A stretch of 24,766 bases of DNA from CAZYYO01 sp964650965 (lineage in GTDB: Bacteria > Bacillota > Clostridia > Lachnospirales > Lachnospiraceae): the NCBI GenBank assembly GCA_964650965.1, contig CAZYYO010000037.1:1-24766 (forward strand), written 5' to 3'. The notes beneath the pieces were generated by a model, which worked only from the letters and a program-made list of their open reading frames with translations, had not been told where the DNA came from and searched no databases. Position numbers and translations under genes: made by a program. Shown here piece by piece: positions 1 through 6,913 of the stretch. How positions within the stretch are numbered: position 1 is the stretch's first letter; the number at the start of each line of letters is the position of its first letter.

Positions 1-1
1 G

Positions 2-439
2 TCTCTTCGCATGCGCCCAGATCGCATTATCGTAGGTGAATGCAGAGGCGCAGAAGCACTGGAAGTTTTACAGGCAGCTAATACAGGACATGATGGCGGA
101 TTATCCAGTGGTCATGCCAATTCCCCAGAGGATATGATCAGTCGCTTAGAAACCATGGTGTTACTTGGAATGGACCTTCCCATAGAGGCGATACGCAAGC
201 AGATTGCTTCAGGAATCGATATTTTTGTGCATTTGGAGAGAATGCGAGACGGAACACGAAAGGTGCAGAAAATATCTGAAGTGGAAGGAATGTGCAAGGG
301 CGAGGTAAAGCTAAGTACACTATATGAGTACAATATCACCGGTGAAACAAAAGGAAGGGTAGAGGGGCAATGGAGAAGAATGCAATCATTACATCATCAG
401 GAAAAAATCCAAAGAGCCGGATTGGTATCATTGCACTAA
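2..439 (+). CDS. TadA/CpaF-type pilus assembly ATPase, C-terminal part (5' truncated)
   Basis: This is the C-terminal portion (about 145 residues) of a secretion ATPase of the CpaF/TadA (type II/IV secretion, PF00437) family; the 5' part lies outside the window. Directly visible are the Walker B region RIIVGECRG, followed by the very typical TGHDGGLSSGHANS stretch (His box) and RLETMV. The family energises assembly of Tad/Flp pili from the cytoplasmic face of the membrane. Reading begins in frame at base 2; the first Met in view (base 11) is internal. The tail with VEGQW and HQEKIQRAG matches the usual CpaF ending, so the 3' end is genuine although it overlaps the next gene by 70 bases. Genes for pilus membrane proteins, pilin and prepilin peptidase follow, which confirms the Tad assignment. 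Very confident in family. Confidence 0.95.
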   Translation, partial: SLRMRPDRIIVGECRGAEALEVLQAANTGHDGGLSSGHANSPEDMISRLETMVLLGMDLPIEAIRKQIASGIDIFVHLERMRDGTRKVQKISEVEGMCKGEVKLSTLYEYNITGETKGRVEGQWRRMQSLHHQEKIQRAGLVSLH

Positions 440-1122
440 AAACCATTGGATTAACCAGTCTTGTGGTATTTTTATTTTATAAATCCTGGTGGGGAGCAAT
501 TCTTATTTTTGTCTTTGGTCCCATTGTTTCTAGGCAGGAAAGAAAAAGAGCAGAGGAAGTATACCAGAATCAATTGAGAAGTGAATTTAAAGAAGCATTG
601 CTGATGATAAGCACAGCACTGCAGGCCGGATATTCTGTGGAAAATGCATTTCGTGAGGCGGAGAAAGATTTAAGGACGATGACGGAAGGACAAAGTGTTT
701 TCCTAGGAGAGCTGAAAAAAATCAATGGGCAGGTTATTTTAAATGTTCCGTTAGAAAAGGCGTTTGGAGAATTTGCCCAAAGAAGCAGGCTGCAGGAAGC
801 TGAGAGCTTTGCAGAAATCTTTCGATTTGCAAAAAGAGCTGGCGGTGATTACGGTGAAAATATTCGAAAAACCGCGATTCGGATGCAGCAGAACATTGAA
901 GTGGAGGAAGAAATACAAACCATGATTACGGCAAAACAGTTGGAAATGAAAATCATGAGTCTAATGCCAGTGGGAATTTTGCTATATATACAAATAACAT
1001 CGCCGGCTTTCTTGGATGGACTGTACCACAATCTGGCAGGAATTATTGTAATGACATTTGCACTGTTTCTATATGGTCTTGCTATCTATATAGGAAATCG
1101 ACTGGTTCACATTAAGGTGTAA
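370..1122 (+). CDS. TadB-like type II secretion F (T2SSF) membrane platform protein
   Basis: A 250-residue protein with one hydrophobic segment near residues 25-50, a cytoplasmic helical T2SSF domain (about 70-190, containing the family-like LLMISTALQAGYSVENAF) and two C-terminal membrane segments (about 195-215 and 220-242). Such proteins form the inner membrane platform of Tad pili together with TadC. The start ATG at 370 has a purine-rich site (GAGGGG) immediately upstream. No later start codon would preserve the first membrane segment, so the 70-base overlap with the TadA reading frame is taken as real. The next gene starts 32 bases downstream. The T2SSF call is firm; TadB rather than TadC is inferred from order in the operon. 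Confidence 0.9.
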   Translation: MEKNAIITSSGKNPKSRIGIIALKTIGLTSLVVFLFYKSWWGAILIFVFGPIVSRQERKRAEEVYQNQLRSEFKEALLMISTALQAGYSVENAFREAEKDLRTMTEGQSVFLGELKKINGQVILNVPLEKAFGEFAQRSRLQEAESFAEIFRFAKRAGGDYGENIRKTAIRMQQNIEVEEEIQTMITAKQLEMKIMSLMPVGILLYIQITSPAFLDGLYHNLAGIIVMTFALFLYGLAIYIGNRLVHIKV

Positions 1123-1154
1123 TCGATAGAATACACCAGGGAGGGGGGATTCAC

Positions 1155-2429
1155 TTGTTGATATGTTTATGCATTGCCGTAGGTACCGGAATCGGATATT
1201 ACCTTCTTAAGAAAAAGAAAATCCATATCAATCGGAAGATTATGATTGCTGTAGTTCTATTGGAAGCCATGGGAATGATGACAGGAATATATGAGAATCT
1301 TGATCACCGGTATTGGACAGGTAATCAGCTGGAACGAAATCCAACAGGTGGAGGGGATTACGAAACAAATATGCAAGTGCAGATAGAAGGCTTCCATGCA
1401 CCCCAAGAGTTTTCTGTAACAGTAACAGAGGAAGAATATTCCAAGAAGGAAGCTATGGCACTTCTTCATCAAGGGGAGCAGGAAATTGAGAAAGTTATTT
1501 TAGGGGGAAATGCATCCTATCAGGAAGTTACACAGAGCCTGACATTTCCCAAAACAGTTGCAGAAGGCAAGGTAAAGGTAAGCTGGAGTGTGGATCAGCC
1601 CCAGCTGGTGGATGAAGACGGCAGTATTTTGTACCAGAACATACAGCAGGAGCAAAATATGGTAAATGCAACAGCTACGTTAAAGGTGGGGGAGTATCAA
1701 AGTGTAAAGCAGATATCTTTTATGGTGTGTAAACCCAGCGCCTCATCGATAGAGGCAATGATGGTGCAACTACAACAGGCGGTAGACCAGGCAGATCAGG
1801 AGAGTAAAACAAAGCAGATACTGACACTTCCGAATCAGATTGGAGAGGAGGCTGTTCAGTGGATTACTCCATCCCAACATATGGGGGAACAGCTTATGAT
1901 GCTTGGAGTCCTGGCAGGGTTAGGCATGTATGTAGGAGAACGCCAGGAGAAAAAACAAAAAAGAGCAAGGGAAAGAGAACAGCTGCTGCTGGATTATCCT
2001 CAGATTATTAGCAGCTTATCGCTTCTAATATCAGCAGGAATCAGTACCAAAGGTGCCTGGAAGCGAATCGCCAACCAGTACCTAACACATCGGGATGGTC
2101 GGCCTGGATATGAGGAGGTGTTACGAATGTGCTATGAAATGGAGGACGGAGTTAGTGAGCTAAGGGCATATGAGAATCTTGGAAAGAGAGTCTCAGTTCG
2201 AGAGTATCGCAAGTTATCTATGATTTTAATTCAAAATATGACAAAAGGAATGCAACAGCTCAAGGAGCAGTTTGAAAGGGAAGAAGAGACAGCCATGGAA
2301 GAAAGGAAGAATAGAGCCAGAAGAATGGGGGAACAGGCGAGTACCAAACTGCTGATTCCTATGATGATGCTTTTGGCAGTTGTCTTAATGATTCTTATTG
2401 TTCCGGCAATGATGCAAATGAACATTTAG
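1155..2429 (+). CDS. TadC-like T2SSF protein with large extracellular Ig-like insertion
   Basis: A 424-residue membrane protein. Hydrophobic segments at about 2-18 and 29-46 flank a lysine-rich loop. A polar region at about 47-244 follows, then a segment at 246-260, a basic cytoplasmic T2SSF domain (about 275-398, with LLDYPQIISSLSLLISAG) and a last segment at 399-418. By the positive-inside rule residues 47-244 face outside. Within them residues 120-192 (TFPKTVAEGKVKVSWSVD, LVDEDGSI, NATATL) resemble atrophied bacterial Ig domains. The start is TTG at 1155 (or TTG at 1158), six bases after a GGGAGGGGGG run; no in-frame ATG is near. Classical TadC proteins are about 300 residues without this ectodomain. 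The second T2SSF partner in the platform is the natural role; the ectodomain's function is unknown. Confidence 0.85.
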   Translation: MLICLCIAVGTGIGYYLLKKKKIHINRKIMIAVVLLEAMGMMTGIYENLDHRYWTGNQLERNPTGGGDYETNMQVQIEGFHAPQEFSVTVTEEEYSKKEAMALLHQGEQEIEKVILGGNASYQEVTQSLTFPKTVAEGKVKVSWSVDQPQLVDEDGSILYQNIQQEQNMVNATATLKVGEYQSVKQISFMVCKPSASSIEAMMVQLQQAVDQADQESKTKQILTLPNQIGEEAVQWITPSQHMGEQLMMLGVLAGLGMYVGERQEKKQKRAREREQLLLDYPQIISSLSLLISAGISTKGAWKRIANQYLTHRDGRPGYEEVLRMCYEMEDGVSELRAYENLGKRVSVREYRKLSMILIQNMTKGMQQLKEQFEREEETAMEERKNRARRMGEQASTKLLIPMMMLLAVVLMILIVPAMMQMNI

Positions 2430-2442
2430 GAGGTAAAAACAT

Positions 2443-2607
2443 ATGAGATGGAAAGAATTTTTAACAGAAGAAGATGGTGCAGGAGTGGTTGAGGTGATTT
2501 TGATATTGGTGGTAATTATCGGCCTTGTGCTGATATTCAAAAAGCAAATTACACAATTAGTGAACAATATATTTAAAACAATTACGGACCAGGCGGGAGA
2601 GGTGTAA
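2443..2607 (+). CDS. Flp1-like type IVb pilin (54 aa)
   Basis: A small gene encoding 54 residues, preceded by a strong ribosome site (TTAGGAGGT, overlapping the end of tadC). It begins MRWKEFLTEEDGAGVVEV and continues into a 20-residue hydrophobic helix and the amphipathic IFKKQITQLVNNIF tail. This is the hallmark layout of the Flp1-like pilin family (PF16982, from memory). Gly12 followed by AGVVE gives a class III prepilin cleavage pattern, Gly then Glu at +5, suitable for the A24 peptidase encoded downstream. It is the best candidate in the window for the major structural subunit. The stop codon overlaps the next start (TAATG, base 2607 shared), so translation is probably coupled. Confidence 0.88.
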   Translation: MRWKEFLTEEDGAGVVEVILILVVIIGLVLIFKKQITQLVNNIFKTITDQAGEV

Positions 2608-4067
2608 TGAAACAGCGGGGGAGCGTCACCGTGTTTCTCAGTATGATATTGACTGTTATGCTCTCGCTAGAATTCTCTCTGGTTGAGGTTATACACTGGT
2701 ATGGATTACGGATACAAGGAGATCGGATAGCAACCATGGCCATGGAAAATGTGTTTTCTGAGTATAATGTACCATTGTGGGAAAAATATGGAATCCTTGC
2801 AGCCGACATAACCCGAGGAGAGAACAGCCTGAGAAAACATACGGATGCCCAGACAGAGTACCAGAAAATAGGAGCCATTTCCGCGCTGGATTTATATGCC
2901 CTTGGAACAAAAGAAACCCAGATTTCAGAGTACTGTTTGATTACAGATCAGGAAGGAATAGGATTTGTTAAACAGGGGGCAGCGGCGGCGAAGGGAAAGC
3001 TTGCGAATGAAATGGTAAGCCAGTGGGAAGAGCAGATGAAACAAATGGAACATTTTAATAACGAGAGTATCAATGTATCAGAACTGCTCTCTCAGGGGGA
3101 AGAGGCAATGCAGCAGGCGGATAGTGCCCCACAGGACGAAGAGGAGAAACCAAGCGCCTCCACAGTAATACCAGAAAACACACCAAATCCCATAGAGGTA
3201 GTAAAGCAATGGAGAGAAAAGGGTATTTTAAACCTGGTAGTAGACGATAGTCAGGAAATCTCATCCCGCGTAATTGAGACCAGAGAAAAAGTGTCTCAGC
3301 GTGTGCTCTCCCAGGGTACAGGAACGAATGATGGGGAAATTACAGTAAGTGATCGCCTTTGGTTTCAATTATATTTACTTTTATATTTTCAGAACTATCA
3401 AAAATCGATGGAACATGAAGGGTTAGCGTATGAGTTGGAATATGTCTTATGTGGGCAAAAATCAGATCAGGAAAATCTGCAGGCAATTGTGAACCGATTA
3501 TTGGGGATTCGGGAGATTGAGAATTATCTGGCAATTCTAAAGGATTCCGGAAAAATGACACAGGCAATGGATCTGGCAATTCATTTTGCAGGGGCAAGTG
3601 GAAATGCCGCTATTATTAAGGCAGTTCAACTGGGAATTGCAGCAGCATGGGCATATATGGAGAGTATTTTAGATATCCGTTTGCTTCTTACAGGGGGAAA
3701 AGTAGCATTTATAAAAGAACCATCCCAATGGACCAGTGAACTGTTGCAGCTTCCTGTATATTTGGATGTGAGTATAAAAGCAAAAGAATGCGATAGAGGA
3801 TTAGATTATCAAACCTATCTCTTTAGCTTACTGTGTTTGATTTCACAACGAGAATTGGTGTTTCGCTCCATGGATCTTATGGAGAATGAGCTGAATCATC
3901 AAGAGGAATATGTCAATCTAAAAATGGATCAATTGTATTATGTTGCCAAGTCTGACAGTGGTTTTACCGGTAAACCAATATTCTTCTCCTATATGAATGG
4001 AATGAATATATCCCAAGAACTTTATCAGTTTCATCAAGAGAAAAAACTTTCCTATTTGGATCATTGA
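2607..4067 (+). CDS. DUF5702-like Tad cluster protein (TadG-like)
   Basis: A 486-residue protein with a short basic N-terminus (MKQRGSVTVFLSMIL), one membrane helix (about 7-30) and then a long extracytoplasmic region. The FSEYNVPLWEKYGILAAD segment just after the helix matches the DUF5702 family seen in clostridial Tad clusters. Residues 140-200 contain an acidic, low-complexity stretch (QDEEEKPSAS). The first residues imitate a class III pilin signal, but the position expected to carry Glu (+5) is Phe10, unlike the other pilin-like genes here. By analogy with TadG it may be a pilus-associated or minor surface component; no enzymatic motif is visible. It starts inside the stop codon of the pilin gene. 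The family assignment is from memory of the sequence pattern. Confidence 0.8.
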   Translation: MKQRGSVTVFLSMILTVMLSLEFSLVEVIHWYGLRIQGDRIATMAMENVFSEYNVPLWEKYGILAADITRGENSLRKHTDAQTEYQKIGAISALDLYALGTKETQISEYCLITDQEGIGFVKQGAAAAKGKLANEMVSQWEEQMKQMEHFNNESINVSELLSQGEEAMQQADSAPQDEEEKPSASTVIPENTPNPIEVVKQWREKGILNLVVDDSQEISSRVIETREKVSQRVLSQGTGTNDGEITVSDRLWFQLYLLLYFQNYQKSMEHEGLAYELEYVLCGQKSDQENLQAIVNRLLGIREIENYLAILKDSGKMTQAMDLAIHFAGASGNAAIIKAVQLGIAAAWAYMESILDIRLLLTGGKVAFIKEPSQWTSELLQLPVYLDVSIKAKECDRGLDYQTYLFSLLCLISQRELVFRSMDLMENELNHQEEYVNLKMDQLYYVAKSDSGFTGKPIFFSYMNGMNISQELYQFHQEKKLSYLDH

Positions 4068-4100
4068 AACTAGGTAAAAGTATATCCAGTGAAAATGGAA

Positions 4101-4275
4101 AGGAGGTGTACAGAGGTGTCTCTTTCTAAAAAATCATGTCATTGCAGGGGTGACAAAACACAATCTATGAACCTATTAATCAAGCAAAAAATCTCTCTCC
4201 TTACAACGAAACATCATTGTAAGTATAAACCTATTCTAAGAAATAATTCTAAAGAGGCACCTCTGTGCACCTCCT
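4101..4275 (+). repeat. 25-bp inverted repeat enclosing 125 bp; hides RBS and start codon
   Basis: Bases 4101-4125 and 4251-4275 are inverted repeats. Of 25 positions, 23 are Watson-Crick and the two exceptions (opposite T4109 and T4119) become G-U pairs in RNA, so the transcript can form an uninterrupted 25-bp stem. The 5' arm holds the AGGAGGTG ribosome site and the GTG start (4116) of the TadE-like gene; the 3' arm lies in its coding region just ahead of the GSYTVE signal. The loop contains a smaller hairpin (TTACAA 4201-4206 / TTGTAA 4217-4222). It may be a translational control structure or a MITE-like insertion. No clear target-site duplication flanks it. Confidence 0.85.
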
Positions 4276-5036
4276 ATCGGGGAAGCTATACGGTAGAAGC
4301 GGCAATTGCTCTGCCGGTGTTTCTGTGGAGCATGATTGCAGTGATGTCATTCGTTCCAATATTAATGGTTAGCGCAGGGGTCAGAAGCTCATTAGAAACA
4401 ACAGCCAGAACAATGGCATTGTATGGAGCCTCTGCAGAAGAACAAGACAAGGCATTATCATCTGCAACAGCTATCGCTATTTGTAATGGAATGATTTTAT
4501 CTAAGGGGGTACCTGCACATAAAATATATGGGGGAGTCGCGGGCATTCATTATGAATTAGAAAATATAACAGGTAATGATATTCATCTAAAAGTATCCTA
4601 TGCGATGGAGATACCCCTGGGGATTTTAGGAACAAAGCGGCTGGTGCTTACAGACCAGGTCAGCAGTAGGAAATGGGTGGGATGGGACCCAAGCGAAGCA
4701 GAGGGGGAGCAGGATTATGTGTACATCACAGCTCGAGGAACAGCATATCACAGTACGTTAAGCTGCGCTTATCTGAATCCTACCATTCGCAGTGTTCCCT
4801 TCGAACAATTAGAACAGGAGCGAAGCGAAAGTGGGGGAAAATACAGCGGCTGTCCTTCCTGCAAAAGTGCTAAAAATCATAAAGAATATGTGTATGTAAC
4901 CAACTATGGAAGTGTATACCACTGTAAACTAGATTGCAGTGGCTTAAAAAGAACCATCTATCGCATTCATATGCAGGATGCGGATGGATATACACCATGC
5001 AGTAAATGTGTGGATACAACAAATGTGGGGAATTAG
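4116..5036 (+). CDS. TadE-like pseudopilin with two C-terminal Cys/His (putative zinc) modules
   Basis: With the GTG start at 4116 the product is 306 residues. AGGAGGTG at 4101-4108 sits at ideal spacing for this start; GTG 4089 and ATG 4095 are in-frame alternatives that lack a good site. Residues 1-55 are a basic, Cys-containing leader. Residues 56-61 (GSYTVE) are a class III prepilin signal followed by a membrane helix (to about 87), as in TadE proteins. After a pilin-like ectodomain come two related modules: H212..C217..C246xxC249 and H269..C274..C295xxC298, each introduced by a YVY(I/V)T..G..YH motif. This spacing resembles Ada-like zinc-binding modules; metal binding is inferred. The ribosome site and start lie in one arm of a 25-bp inverted repeat (4101-4275). 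Confidence 0.82.
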   Translation: MSLSKKSCHCRGDKTQSMNLLIKQKISLLTTKHHCKYKPILRNNSKEAPLCTSYRGSYTVEAAIALPVFLWSMIAVMSFVPILMVSAGVRSSLETTARTMALYGASAEEQDKALSSATAIAICNGMILSKGVPAHKIYGGVAGIHYELENITGNDIHLKVSYAMEIPLGILGTKRLVLTDQVSSRKWVGWDPSEAEGEQDYVYITARGTAYHSTLSCAYLNPTIRSVPFEQLEQERSESGGKYSGCPSCKSAKNHKEYVYVTNYGSVYHCKLDCSGLKRTIYRIHMQDADGYTPCSKCVDTTNVGN

Positions 5037-5038
5037 AA

Positions 5039-5464
5039 ATGGAAGCAGTAACTTTATTAGGATTATTAGGAATCTGCACAATGGAGGATATTCAGGAAAA
5101 ACAAATTCATATGGCAATCCTCAGCTTCTTTGGTGCAGTGGGCGTTATATGTCATATCATTCATCCTAGTCGGTCTATCCAGGATTTATTGGGGGGAATG
5201 GCTGTTGGAGGTGGGTTATGGATTATTAGTCTCATTTCCAGGGAGCGCATTGGACAGGGGGATGCCTTCCTTATAATGGTAACTGGAATATACCTGGGAT
5301 TTTGGCAAAACTTTATTGTGTTGTGGGGAGCTACACTTCTAGCAGGTGTTTTTGGAGTCATTCTTTTACTTTTTTTTAAAAAGGAACGCAGCACGGAGAT
5401 ACCATTTGCGCCTTTTGTTCTGCTGTCGTATGTAATTTCATTATTGGCAGGAGGACTGTTATGA
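5039..5464 (+). CDS. A24-family prepilin peptidase (TadV/CpaA-like)
   Basis: A 141-residue polytopic membrane protein. The two catalytic aspartates of A24 peptidases are visible: Asp17 in MEDIQEKQI, just after the first hydrophobic segment, and Asp75 in the GQGD motif (GxGD). The late segment IPFAPFVLLSY also fits the family. These enzymes cut prepilin leaders after Gly at the cytoplasmic side; the likely substrates are the Flp1-like and TadE-like proteins encoded around it. The start at ATG 5039, two bases after the preceding stop, places Asp17 at its usual distance from the N-terminus; reading further upstream adds a Cys-rich, non-conserved extension. The stop overlaps the next start (ATGA, 5461-5464). 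Confidence 0.9.
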   Translation: MEAVTLLGLLGICTMEDIQEKQIHMAILSFFGAVGVICHIIHPSRSIQDLLGGMAVGGGLWIISLISRERIGQGDAFLIMVTGIYLGFWQNFIVLWGATLLAGVFGVILLLFFKKERSTEIPFAPFVLLSYVISLLAGGLL

Positions 5465-5673
5465 AGAGAAAAGGAAGCTATACCGTAGAAGCTACATGGA
5501 TTGTTTCTATAACAATTTTCGTAGTTTTTTTAACAATAAGTATCAGTTTTCAGCTGTATGAAAGAGGGCTGGCCTACTTGATGCAGCAATGCCAGGTAAA
5601 AGAAATGGATACCGTGACTATTTTTCGTGAGATTTCCTTTGGCAAAGATATTTTGAAACAATGGGTACAGTAA
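5461..5673 (+). CDS. Short TadE-like minor pilin
   Basis: A 70-residue protein starting MKRKGSYTVEATWIVSITIF: a four-residue basic leader, the class III prepilin signal (Gly4 or Gly5 region followed by SYTVE) and one long membrane helix, with a short polar tail of about 40 residues. It is much shorter than ordinary TadE/TadF proteins (about 130-190 residues) and has no further domain. The 20 bases encoding GSYTVEA (5473-5492) match 19 of 20 in the upstream TadE-like gene (4281-4300), suggesting common origin. Its start overlaps the stop of the prepilin peptidase gene by four bases, so the two are probably translationally coupled. A minor pilin or initiation subunit role is inferred. Confidence 0.82.
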   Translation: MKRKGSYTVEATWIVSITIFVVFLTISISFQLYERGLAYLMQQCQVKEMDTVTIFREISFGKDILKQWVQ

Positions 5674-5682
5674 GGAGGAGCT

Positions 5683-6786
5683 ATGGAAGTATTCTATCAG
5701 AGAAATTTCAATGAGAGCTATATGATTCTTGAGGGAGAGGCACCAGAGGCAGAATATGAGGAGGAAATGCTTCGAAGAAATCAAATACAAAGTCTATTAA
5801 CCTTCTATTCCATGGAAGTAGAGGGAAAATATCAATTATGGTATGAAATTACAGGTAAAGAATCCTTAAAAGATTATCTAGAGCAACAGCCCTTAACAAT
5901 GGAGCTGTTAGATGAGATTATTACATATCTTGCCATCGCATATCAGGAAATAAGCAGCTACTTATTAAAACAGCAGCATATTTATTTAAATCCGGAAACG
6001 ATTTACATAGAAAGAAGTCAAAAGAAGTTGGAATTAAAATTATGCTATTGCCCCATGCAGCAGGAAGCATTTTGCACCCAGTTTCGCCAGGTAATGGAAT
6101 ATATTATCAGTATCGTAGATCACCAGGAGGAGCAATTGACCAGGGTGTGCTATGAAATGTACGAACAATCTGTTTTAGAAGATTATAATCTTCAGGGAAT
6201 TGCAGCGCTCTTAGAGCCAGAACACCAGGCAGAGGTATCAGAGGATCTGCTGCAGATGGATTCTGCCTGCCACAATGTCGTAGAGGATGAGATGACAAAA
6301 GAAGAGGAATTATCGCAGGTTCCAAAGGCGGATTATATAAGCGGATTGCAAGAGATTTGGAGAAAGATTATCAGCTATTTTAAATCCTGGTATGGGGAAA
6401 TACATCAGGAAGTAAAAAAAGAAGCGTTGGTATTTGAACCAAAACCAAAGGAAATAGAACCAACCACACTATTACGGGAAGGGGATATTAGATGTGTTGG
6501 CAGATTGCAGTATGTGGGAGACAAGGAAGAAGATAGCTATGTGATTCAACAGGATGTATTCCGTATCGGAAGCAGAGACCAGCATAATGATGCCAATTTG
6601 CAATCAGAAGCAGTAAGCCGCCACCATGGCAAGATTACCAGGAGGGAAGATGGATACTACCTGGAGGATCTTAATTCTACCAACGGTACCTTCCTTAATG
6701 GTGAACTTCTTAGCTATCACCAGGCTGTCAAGCTTTCGGCAAATGATCAAATCCAGTTTGCAGATGTTCCATATACATTTATATAA
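5683..6786 (+). CDS. DUF6382-FHA domain protein of the Tad cluster
   Basis: A 367-residue cytoplasmic protein preceded by a good site (AAGGAGGAG). Residues about 1-170 match the DUF6382 type of N-terminal domain that accompanies FHA domains in clostridial Tad clusters (family from memory). Residues 180-265 are an acidic, probably flexible linker. Residues 268-367 are an FHA domain with all key features: RIGS at 294-297, SRHH at 312-315 and NSTNGTFLNG at 331-340, the loops that bind phosphothreonine. FHA proteins read Ser/Thr phosphorylation, so this gene suggests that pilus assembly is linked to kinase signalling; no kinase is encoded in the window. It is the last gene of the pilus cluster; 127 bases separate it from the next gene. 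Confidence 0.9.
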   Translation: MEVFYQRNFNESYMILEGEAPEAEYEEEMLRRNQIQSLLTFYSMEVEGKYQLWYEITGKESLKDYLEQQPLTMELLDEIITYLAIAYQEISSYLLKQQHIYLNPETIYIERSQKKLELKLCYCPMQQEAFCTQFRQVMEYIISIVDHQEEQLTRVCYEMYEQSVLEDYNLQGIAALLEPEHQAEVSEDLLQMDSACHNVVEDEMTKEEELSQVPKADYISGLQEIWRKIISYFKSWYGEIHQEVKKEALVFEPKPKEIEPTTLLREGDIRCVGRLQYVGDKEEDSYVIQQDVFRIGSRDQHNDANLQSEAVSRHHGKITRREDGYYLEDLNSTNGTFLNGELLSYHQAVKLSANDQIQFADVPYTFI

Positions 6787-6913
6787 TAGAAATATCCTGC
6801 TTCATCCTGATATTATATTTGATTTTCACAGGTAAACCTTTTATACTGAATATAGTTATTTAACGACGTATTTAGCTGGCACATGATTGTCAGGAAAGGA
6901 TAGAATTCTTAAT

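Noticed and set aside
6787..6913. Search for a terminator after the pilus operon
   Set aside because: The 127 bases are AT-rich, but I found no stable hairpin followed by a T tract and no convincing promoter.
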